This document shows, in pieces, positions 1 through 4,818 of a stretch of DNA of 5,226 bases. The notes beneath the pieces were generated by a model. The model searched no databases. It saw only the letters and a program-made list of their open reading frames with translations, and was not told where the DNA came from. The stretch spans positions 1 to 5,226 of the forward strand of contig JAAYEX010000033.1 in assembly GCA_012728535.1 (NCBI GenBank). Direction: 5' to 3'. Each line of letters begins with the position of its first letter. Positions within the stretch are counted from its first letter, which is position 1. Origin of the DNA: Clostridiaceae bacterium (GTDB taxonomy: Bacteria; Bacillota; Clostridia; Saccharofermentanales; DTU023). A program made the translations under genes and the position numbers.

Positions 1-889
1 CATAAGTGCCTATATTAAGGATTCTTGCAGGATTTTTCATCCTCAGTCTTGTTACTACAATAATGCCGATCAGGGAGAAAACCGCACCGGCTCCACTCAG
101 CAAAAGTGGATATGATATTGCAGCTATCCGGTTGCCGATCAGTTCGATAGGCAAGGTAACAGCCAAGGTGACTGCAGATATTATAGCTCCGACATATGAC
201 TCGAAGAGGTCACTACCCATACCGGCGACATCACCGACATTATCACCGACGTTATCGGCAATAACCGCAGGGTTGCGCGGGTCATCTTCAGGGATACCGG
301 CTTCCAGCTTGCCTACCAGGTCAGCTCCGACGTCAGCAGCTTTAGTATATATGCCACCGCCTACACGTCCGAATAAAGCCATTGAAGAAGCACCCAGGCT
401 AAAACCGGTAAGGGCTTCAAGTAAAACATTGCCGGTCCCGAATTGGACAATTGCGCTGATACCAAGTAAGCCCAGGCCAACAACACTAAGTCCCATGACA
501 GTACCGCCACTGAAAGCCACTCTCAAAGCTGAACCTATTCCTTTTGTTCGTGCTGCTTCAGCCGTACGGACATTGGCAAGGGTTGCGGTACGCATACCAA
601 AAAAGCCGGCAAGGACAGAAAACAAGCCGCCGACAACAAAAGCGATAGCAGTAGGCCAGCCCAGCAGTGCCAGCAGCACAAGAAGCATAACCACAACAAA
701 TATGGCAATAAATCTATATTCCCGTGAGAGGAAAACCATAGCTCCTTCTCGTATGTATGCAGCTATTTCCCTCATCCTGTTGGTGCCTTCAGGTTTGCGT
801 TTTACTGTACGGTAGATAATAAACGCCGCGATCAAGGTAATCAGTGCAGTAACGGGTAAGATAATCCTGGAAAATATCTCGTAGTTCAA
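1..889 (-). CDS. hppA: Membrane-bound ion-translocating pyrophosphatase, N-terminal part (cut by window edge)
   Basis: This integral membrane pump hydrolyses pyrophosphate and moves H+ or Na+ across the cytoplasmic membrane. Reading from the TTG at 889-887 gives 296 codons without a stop, roughly the first 40-45% of a bacterial HppA. A hydrophobic helix lies near residues 9-28, others near 60-97 and 130-148. The family's pyrophosphate/Mg-binding signature is intact: DVGADLVGKLE at 186-196, EDDPRNP at 201-207, DNVGDNVGD at 212-220, and GSDLFESY at 225-232, followed by further membrane segments. The TTG start is chosen because GGAGG lies 7 bases upstream and the protein then begins with a typical short periplasmic end and first helix; the first ATG in frame would remove that helix. 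The residues that separate K+-dependent from K+-independent types, and those that hint at Na+ versus H+, lie beyond the window. It is divergent from the redox operon and probably functionally separate. Identification is firm. Confidence 0.97.
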   Translation of the reverse strand, partial: MNYEIFSRIILPVTALITLIAAFIIYRTVKRKPEGTNRMREIAAYIREGAMVFLSREYRFIAIFVVVMLLVLLALLGWPTAIAFVVGGLFSVLAGFFGMRTATLANVRTAEAARTKGIGSALRVAFSGGTVMGLSVVGLGLLGISAIVQFGTGNVLLEALTGFSLGASSMALFGRVGGGIYTKAADVGADLVGKLEAGIPEDDPRNPAVIADNVGDNVGDVAGMGSDLFESYVGAIISAVTLAVTLPIELIGNRIAAISYPLLLSGAGAVFSLIGIIVVTRLRMKNPARILNIGTY

Positions 890-896
890 CTTCTTT

Positions 897-901
897 CCTC
901 C
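897..901 (-). promoter_or_regulatory. Ribosome binding site that fixes the TTG start of hppA
   Basis: GGAGG is read on the minus strand, followed by a 7-base spacer (890-896) and TTG at 889-887. No ATG or GTG in the same frame sits at a suitable distance, so this site decides the start. Confidence 0.85.
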
Positions 902-923
902 ACATAGTCATTTTTATTTTTTT

Positions 924-952
924 ATTAAAAAACAATAGGCTTAAGCGGTCAA
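924..952 (-). promoter_or_regulatory. Probable sigma-A-type promoter of hppA (proximal)
   Basis: On the minus strand, TTGACC (952-947) is followed by a 17-base spacer and TTTAAT (929-924). Each hexamer matches the housekeeping consensus at 5 of 6 positions. Transcription would begin near 917, giving a leader of about 28 bases with the GGAGG site inside it. Seen by eye only, but spacing, match and position all agree. Confidence 0.7.
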
Positions 953-1033
953 CCCCCTCTTCAAAACCGTATTGTTTATTCACAAATCATAAGCTAAAAG
1001 TCTTCCCGGTGTTTCGCATTAATCAGTCAAAAT

Positions 1034-1084
1034 AAAAAAAATAATATTCCCTATCTTGGCGGGCAAGACAGGGTCCTTATTTTT
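1034..1084 (-). terminator. Rho-independent-type terminator hairpin, better paired on the minus strand
   Basis: Arms at 1049-1058 and 1064-1073 form a 10-pair stem with a 5-base loop. Nine pairs are Watson-Crick and the tenth is G-U in the minus-strand RNA (A-C in the plus-strand RNA). Beyond a small internal loop, an A-rich tract at 1077-1084 pairs with the T-rich tract at 1037-1044, and on the minus strand the hairpin runs into a T stretch (1041-1034). The plus strand also has a T-rich tail, so some bidirectional action is possible. There is no upstream gene on either side for it to serve, which points to a short minus-strand transcript ending here or to an attenuator ahead of hppA. Confidence 0.65.
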
Positions 1085-1160
1085 CTTCGAAGTGTATTCA
1101 CAGCTATTGAACAGCTTTCTGAGACGGTTTTGCGCGTTCCTGGCACCGCCTCGATTTATA
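1034..1160 (-). ncRNA. Candidate structured small RNA or hppA leader (unrecognised family)
   Basis: A transcript starting near 1160 from the promoter at 1167-1195 would be about 125 bases. It would fold, in order, into an 8-pair hairpin (1145-1152 with 1121-1128, loop of 16), a 5-pair hairpin (1112-1116 with 1102-1106, loop UUCAA), and the terminator hairpin at 1034-1084. In all three hairpins the one imperfect pair is G-U on the minus strand and A-C on the plus strand, which supports this orientation. GGCGG in the first stem (1152-1145 region) could also pair with CCGCC in the terminator loop region, so alternative folds are conceivable. I compared it from memory with T-box, fluoride, c-di-GMP, cobalamin, TPP, SAM and 6S elements and recognise none. 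It may be a free small RNA, or a terminator-type riboswitch with readthrough into hppA. Pairing is by eye; no energy or conservation test was run. Confidence 0.4.
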
Positions 1161-1166
1161 TTAAGT

Positions 1167-1195
1167 AGTATATTGTATAAAGGATTAAAAGGCAA
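1167..1195 (-). promoter_or_regulatory. Possible distal minus-strand promoter driving the structured RNA
   Basis: On the minus strand, TTGCCT (1195-1190, 4 of 6 consensus) is followed by exactly 17 bases and TATACT (1172-1167, 5 of 6). The predicted start near 1160 is just ahead of the first hairpin. AT-rich DNA yields chance matches, so the support comes mainly from its fit with the hairpin-terminator unit downstream. Confidence 0.45.
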
Positions 1196-1264
1196 AATAT
1201 CATAGCTAATATTATGAATATGTATGAATGTCTGAAGAGAAATTTAGGCGAATAGACAAGAGAT

Positions 1265-1295
1265 TTGTTCCTATCATTCATTTAATGCATATAAT
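1265..1295 (+). promoter_or_regulatory. Possible promoter of the four-gene redox operon
   Basis: A perfect TATAAT lies at 1290-1295, with a TG two bases upstream of it (one base off the extended -10 spacing). The only -35-like element is TTGTTC at 1265-1270 with a long 19-base spacer, so the promoter is weak or activator-dependent if real. Transcription near 1302 would give a leader of about 70 bases before the ATG at 1374. An inverted ATGAATG/CATTCAT pair flanks this area and could bind a regulator. Confidence 0.4.
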
Positions 1296-1373
1296 TTTTG
1301 GGCACAATTCCTGATGCTATGCTAATATTTAAATAATTTCTTTCTAATATCAATACTATCTGGAGGGGACACC

Positions 1374-1688
1374 ATGGACAGTAATAGAATATTGGAGCAT
1401 CCGATACTGGAATTTAATGAGGGCGATGATCTGCCCTTTAGTTTTGATGGCAGGGAACTGATGGGTAAGACAGGTGATACAGTAGCTTCGGCCTTGCACG
1501 CTGCCGGAGTCCATGTGCTGGGTCATCATTTCAAGACCGGCCGTCCGCGTGGCTTTTATTGTGCCATCGGCAATTGTTCCTCATGCCTGATGATCGTCAA
1601 CGGTGTGCCCAACGTGCGTGTTTGTGTTGAGCCTTTGCAGGCAGGCATGGTTGTATGCTCTCAAGATGACAGGGGGATCTTGCCATGA
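1374..1688 (+). CDS. 2Fe-2S ferredoxin-like small subunit of a flavin amino-acid dehydrogenase complex (HcnA-like)
   Basis: This 104-residue cytoplasmic protein is a plant-type 2Fe-2S domain of the kind found as HcnA of hydrogen cyanide synthase and at the N-terminus of the sarcosine oxidase alpha subunit. After a ubiquitin-like first half (FSFDGRELMGKTGDTVASAL at 22-41) comes the conserved GRPRGFYC (56-63), then cluster ligands C63, C68, C71 and C84 (spacing x4, x2, x12) and a VRVCVEPLQAGMVV segment. C95 is an extra cysteine probably not needed for the cluster. The ATG is preceded by GGAGGGG at 1362-1368, an ideal site. Its stop overlaps the next start as ATGA (4 bases), so the two products are probably made in fixed ratio. 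Expected role: an electron relay next to the FAD/NAD subunit encoded by the next gene. Family call is strong; exact complex is inferred from neighbours. Confidence 0.9.
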   Translation: MDSNRILEHPILEFNEGDDLPFSFDGRELMGKTGDTVASALHAAGVHVLGHHFKTGRPRGFYCAIGNCSSCLMIVNGVPNVRVCVEPLQAGMVVCSQDDRGILP

Positions 1689-2770
1689 TTTCTGTTCCGC
1701 TCTTAATAATCGGAGCCGGTCCGGCGGGACTGTGTGCTGCATATAGAGCAGCAGAGGCCGGAGTGGATGTGCTGATCCTTGAACGTGCACAGAAACTTGG
1801 CGGTCAGCTTGTAAAACAAACGCATAAATTTTTTGGATCTGAGAAGCAGTTCGCATCTACCCGAGGTATCGAAATTGCGAAAATCCTGACTGACAGACTG
1901 GAGGGACTTCCAGGCCGGGTTGAACTGCAGACAGATGCGACTGTCCTTGGCTTTTATGAAGATGGTGTAGTTACTGCTGAGGTTCGGGGCAAGTTTATGA
2001 AATATCATCCTGAATGCTGCATAGTGGCAACAGGGGCATCAGAGAAAACTCTGGCTTTTGCGGGCAATGACCTGCCCGGTGTCTATGGTGCCGGTGCTGT
2101 ACAAACCCTGATGAACGAATATGGGGTTCGTCCGGGAAATAGAGTTTTAATGATAGGCGCCGGCAATATCGGCTTGATCGTTTCATATCAGTTGCTTCAG
2201 GCCGGTGTGAAAGTTGCAGCCGTTTTAGATGCTGCGGATGAAATAGGCGGCTATCTGGTTCACGCCAGCAAAATCCGTCGAGCCGGAGTCCCGATTTTAA
2301 CCCGGCATACAGTGGAACGAGCTTACGGCGATGAGAGAGTGGAACACGCTATAATTCATGCTCTGGATGATGAGTGGAAAAAAATTCCCGGAAGTGAACA
2401 GCAGTTTGATGTTGATGTTATCTGTGTTGCAGTCGGGCTTTCTCCACTGACAGATTTGTTGTGGCAGGCCGGAGTTGATATGAAATATATCGGAGCTTTG
2501 GGCGGCTATGTACCACTTCGTGACGCCGACATGATGACCTCAGTAAAAGGCCTCTATATCGCAGGCGATGTTGCCGGTATAGAAGAGGCCAGCTCAGCCA
2601 TGGTTGAGGGAGAAATTGCGGGTATCGCCGCAGCCCTGCGTTTGGGTTTTATTACTGAGAAGAATGAAATCCTGAAAAAAGATTGTCTGAATCAGCTGCG
2701 CCAGCTGCGGGCAGGCCCAGGCAGTGAAAAGATAAGGACGGGTATGGCCCTGGCAGGAGCGTATGTGTGA
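1685..2770 (+). CDS. FAD/NAD(P)-binding oxidoreductase subunit (HcnB / proline dehydrogenase alpha-like, lacking the C-terminal BFD domain)
   Basis: This 361-residue protein is a two-dinucleotide-binding-domain flavoprotein. It has an N-terminal FAD fold with IIGAGPAG (8-15) and an acidic E33 in ILER. The IVATGASE motif is at 113-120, and a second Rossmann GxGxxG is seen as IGAGNIG (157-163), suited to NAD(P)H or another adenine nucleotide. The FAD-closing GLYIAGDVAG (289-298) is followed by EEASSAMVEGEIAG. In HcnB and octopine/nopaline oxidase A-type proteins the chain usually continues into a BFD-like 2Fe-2S domain, giving about 460 residues or more. Here it stops short after a basic tail, and that domain is found in the next gene instead. 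The reading frame is clean, so this is a real architecture rather than a frameshift. AGGGGG at 1671-1676 serves the ATG. Likely job: passing electrons between the substrate flavoprotein and NAD(H) or another carrier. Substrate side inferred only from context. Confidence 0.9.
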   Translation: MISVPLLIIGAGPAGLCAAYRAAEAGVDVLILERAQKLGGQLVKQTHKFFGSEKQFASTRGIEIAKILTDRLEGLPGRVELQTDATVLGFYEDGVVTAEVRGKFMKYHPECCIVATGASEKTLAFAGNDLPGVYGAGAVQTLMNEYGVRPGNRVLMIGAGNIGLIVSYQLLQAGVKVAAVLDAADEIGGYLVHASKIRRAGVPILTRHTVERAYGDERVEHAIIHALDDEWKKIPGSEQQFDVDVICVAVGLSPLTDLLWQAGVDMKYIGALGGYVPLRDADMMTSVKGLYIAGDVAGIEEASSAMVEGEIAGIAAALRLGFITEKNEILKKDCLNQLRQLRAGPGSEKIRTGMALAGAYV

Positions 2771-3600
2771 TGAATACTGAGATATCACTGTTAAGGAGAG
2801 AAGGCCTGGCAGTCGCCGAAGATCTGAAGGGACGCCTGCCTGATGAGGTTGACAAAAAGAGGGGACCTTATGCGGTTATTGAGTGTTTTGAAGAAATACC
2901 GTGCAACCCCTGTGTTGTATCCTGCCGCTTCGATGCGATTCTGCCATTTAAAGATATAAACGACCTCCCTTTTGTGGATTTTTCTGCATGCACGGGTTGT
3001 GCTGTCTGTGCCCGGGTCTGCCCGGGTCTGGCTATCTTCATTGTTGATGAGTCCATGGATGGAGATATGGGCACGATCATGCTTCCATATGAGTACTTGC
3101 CCTTGCCTGAAAAAGGCAGGCAGGTGCTGGCGAGAGGGCGCGACGGACGTGTGCTCTTTCCGGCCACTGTCGTGCGTGTAATGAAAGGCGGCAGGGGCAA
3201 AACAGCCCTCGTCAGTCTGGAAGTGCCGAAAGAGTATTTGCAGGAAGTACGGTCCTTTTCAGTTGAGGAGGAGGAAGATGCCTCACAATGCAGCTGTGCA
3301 TCGGCTAACTTGTCGGAAGAGTCTATTGTGGTTTGCCGGTGTGAAGGTGTGGATTTGGAAGAGATCCGCGACTTGATTGCACGCGGTTACAAAACTTTGG
3401 ACGAGATTAAGCATAGAAGCCGGGCGGGTATGGGACCTTGTCAGGGACGTAGCTGCCGGCAGGTTATTCTTAATGAACTTGCGCGGGATGCGGGAGTCTC
3501 ACTGGAAGAATTTGAGGCGGGCAGTTTCCGGCCGCCGACGACTCCGATTTCCATGGATATTTTAGCGAAAGGAAGCGAAGAAGATGCAGAAAACAGCTGA
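2767..3600 (+). CDS. Ferredoxin fusion: two-cluster 4Fe-4S domain plus BFD-like 2Fe-2S domain
   Basis: This 277-residue protein joins two electron-transfer modules. Residues about 35-95 form a ferredoxin domain with cysteines C40, C46, C49 and C53, then the textbook CTGCAVCARVCPG with C75, C78, C81 and C85; eight cysteines could hold two 4Fe-4S clusters. The first set is irregular (x5, x2, x3) and lacks the usual proline after C53. A mid region (100-165) has no recognised fold, then an acidic linker with an extra CSC (175-177). Residues about 187-265 are a BFD-like domain: C190, C192, C225, C230, with RAGMGPCQGRSC (219-230) and the RPPTTPI tail (255-261) typical of the C-terminus of HcnB-type subunits. 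The start is GTG at 2767 (AGGAG 7 bases upstream, GTGA overlap) or ATG at 2770 (10-base spacing, one-base overlap); the data do not separate them. It probably wires the two flavoproteins of the operon together. Domains are clear, the exact path is inferred. Confidence 0.87.
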   Translation: MMNTEISLLRREGLAVAEDLKGRLPDEVDKKRGPYAVIECFEEIPCNPCVVSCRFDAILPFKDINDLPFVDFSACTGCAVCARVCPGLAIFIVDESMDGDMGTIMLPYEYLPLPEKGRQVLARGRDGRVLFPATVVRVMKGGRGKTALVSLEVPKEYLQEVRSFSVEEEEDASQCSCASANLSEESIVVCRCEGVDLEEIRDLIARGYKTLDEIKHRSRAGMGPCQGRSCRQVILNELARDAGVSLEEFEAGSFRPPTTPISMDILAKGSEEDAENS

Positions 3601-4735
3601 TGTCGCCATCATAGGCGGCGGAATCTCAGGTCTTTCGATTGCTTTCCAGCTAGCTGAAGCAGGTGTAAAAAATATTGCGATCATCGAAAAGAATTTCCTC
3701 GGGAGCGGTGCTACCGGTCGTTGTGGCGCAGGCATCCGTATGCAGTGGGGAACTGAGCTCAACTGCCTTCTGTCAAAATATTCCTGTGAGTTTTTTGAAC
3801 AGGCACATGAGATTTTTCATAACGATATAGATATAGAGTTTAAACAGGGCGGCTATTTAATCGGTGCCGGAACAGATCAGGAGCTGGAACAGTTTAAGCA
3901 GAACGTGAAGCTGCAGAATGACCTGGGCATAGAATCTGTCTTCCTCAGCCCCGAAGAAGCCGGGGAGATCCTGCCTCATCTTGATATTTCACGGATTAAA
4001 GCTGCAACTTTCTGCCACAGGGACGGTCATCTGAATCCTTTCCGAACGGTAGAGGCTTATGCTGAAGCTTGCAAAAGTCTTGGCGTCTCGATCTATGAAT
4101 ACACTGAAGTCAGGGAGATTCTTCGTGACAGTGATAAGCTGACAGGTGTACGTACAGATAAAGGAGATATAGCTGCACCGGTTGTTGTCAATGCAGCAGG
4201 TGGGTATTCAGGCTTGATTGCCGATATGGCATCCGTAGATCTGCCGGTATATTCACGGCGGCACCAGATCATGGTCACAGAGCCGGTTGAGGCTATGCAG
4301 GACCCGATGTTCATGGGCTTTTCACTGAATATTTATATTCAACAGGTACCCCACGGTTCATTTATTATGGGCGGAAGTGATGATAGTGAGCCTACTGATT
4401 TGCGTCTGACTTCGTCCTGGCATTTTCTGGAAGAGATGAGTAAAACCTGCACACGCCTCATGCCTCGCCTGGGCCGGTTGAAAGTTGTCCGTCAGTGGGC
4501 AGGCCTTTACAATATGACGGCAGATGCACAGCCGATTTACGATGAGGCTCCGGAATTGCCGGGCTTCTACCATGCAGCAGGTTTTTCCGGTCATGGTTTC
4601 ATGCTGGCTCCGGTTACCGGACATGTAATAGCAAAAAAGATTTTGGAGGAGGAGCCGGACATTGATGTGAGTTGTCTCAATGTCAGCCGCTTCAAAGATG
4701 GGGGATTGCTGCCAACAGAAAGTTCTGTTGTCTGA
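3584..4735 (+). CDS. DAO-family FAD-dependent amino-acid dehydrogenase, catalytic subunit (proline dehydrogenase beta / HcnC / sarcosine oxidase beta-like)
   Basis: This 383-residue protein is a D-amino-acid oxidase (DAO) fold flavoprotein that would oxidise the C-N bond of an amino or imino acid. FAD binding is shown by IIGGGISG (9-16) and E35 in IIEK. SGATGRCGAGIR (41-52) matches the flavin-contacting stretch of this family. Other landmarks are RDGHLNPFRTVEAYA (146-160), VVNAAGGYSG (201-210), RRHQIMVTEP (225-234), AGLYNMTADAQPIYD (306-320) and the C-terminal GFSGHGFMLAPVTGHVIAKK (333-352). Length fits the 370-400 residue subunits of this group. The ATG lies 17 bases inside the preceding gene, with AAAGGAAG about 9 bases upstream; no better start is seen. 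I see no obvious histidine at the place where heterotetrameric sarcosine oxidase attaches FMN, though that alignment is from memory. The convergent P5C dehydrogenase favours L-proline or a relative; D-hydroxyproline, sarcosine, glycine or an opine remain possible. Confidence 0.9.
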   Translation: MQKTADVAIIGGGISGLSIAFQLAEAGVKNIAIIEKNFLGSGATGRCGAGIRMQWGTELNCLLSKYSCEFFEQAHEIFHNDIDIEFKQGGYLIGAGTDQELEQFKQNVKLQNDLGIESVFLSPEEAGEILPHLDISRIKAATFCHRDGHLNPFRTVEAYAEACKSLGVSIYEYTEVREILRDSDKLTGVRTDKGDIAAPVVVNAAGGYSGLIADMASVDLPVYSRRHQIMVTEPVEAMQDPMFMGFSLNIYIQQVPHGSFIMGGSDDSEPTDLRLTSSWHFLEEMSKTCTRLMPRLGRLKVVRQWAGLYNMTADAQPIYDEAPELPGFYHAAGFSGHGFMLAPVTGHVIAKKILEEEPDIDVSCLNVSRFKDGGLLPTESSVV

Positions 4736-4760
4736 TTGCTTTGGTGAAAAAATGAGAAAT

Positions 4761-4795
4761 AAAGGCCGCTGATTGGAGTAATCAGCGGCCTTTTT
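4761..4795. terminator. Bidirectional Rho-independent terminator between convergent genes
   Basis: A perfect 14-bp inverted repeat (4761-4774 with 4780-4793, GC-rich core GGCCGC) encloses a 5-base GGAGT loop. On the plus strand it ends in TTTTT at 4791-4795, 26 bases past the operon's stop. On the minus strand the T-rich exit is CTTTATTTCTC, serving the P5C dehydrogenase gene whose stop is at 4819-4821. One structure thus ends both transcripts. Confidence 0.9.
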
Positions 4796-4818
4796 AAAGA
4801 GTAACAATAACTGCCCGA

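Larger units (their letters stand above)
902..1361. other. Divergent intergenic spacer between hppA and the redox operon
   Basis: This stretch of about 460 bases is AT-rich and I see no convincing gene in it. It contains the proximal hppA promoter (924-952), a bidirectional terminator-like hairpin (1034-1084), further minus-strand hairpins (1102-1152) with an upstream promoter (1167-1195), and a likely rightward promoter ending at 1295. The portion from about 1050 to 1152 is clearly richer in G and C than its flanks, which is where the hairpins lie. Repeated ATGAAT words (1214-1219, 1224-1229, inverted at 1276-1281) could be regulator sites. The 64-codon minus-strand frame over 789-983 is a shadow, not a gene. 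Confidence 0.85.

Noticed and set aside
6..815. Long open frame of 269 codons on the plus strand
   Set aside because: It is antisense to the firmly identified hppA reading frame, is low in complexity (Pro, Thr, Ser, Ala rich) and has no ribosome binding site or family resemblance.
789..983. 64-codon minus-strand frame covering the hppA start
   Set aside because: It overlaps hppA in another frame, spans the hppA promoter, and its product resembles nothing; the TTG start with GGAGG explains the region better.
1125..1153. T-box-like TGGCACCGC core on the plus strand
   Set aside because: The core fits TGGNACCGC, but there is no stem I or specifier region of adequate length, no following terminator, and the pairing at this site is better on the minus strand.
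1141..1156. Sigma-54-type promoter starting with TGGCAC
   Set aside because: The required GC dinucleotide ten bases after GG is absent (AT is found). A second GGCAC at 1301 also has no GC at the correct spacing.
2767..2772. Possible frameshift or broken gene between the FAD/NAD subunit and the ferredoxin fusion
   Set aside because: The short FAD/NAD subunit could suggest a truncation, but the next gene starts with its own ferredoxin domain and start site, so the BFD domain is not simply the lost tail in another frame.
4358..4807. 149-codon minus-strand frame opposite the DAO-family gene
   Set aside because: It is a shadow of the conserved FAD dehydrogenase frame and includes the terminator hairpin in its coding part.
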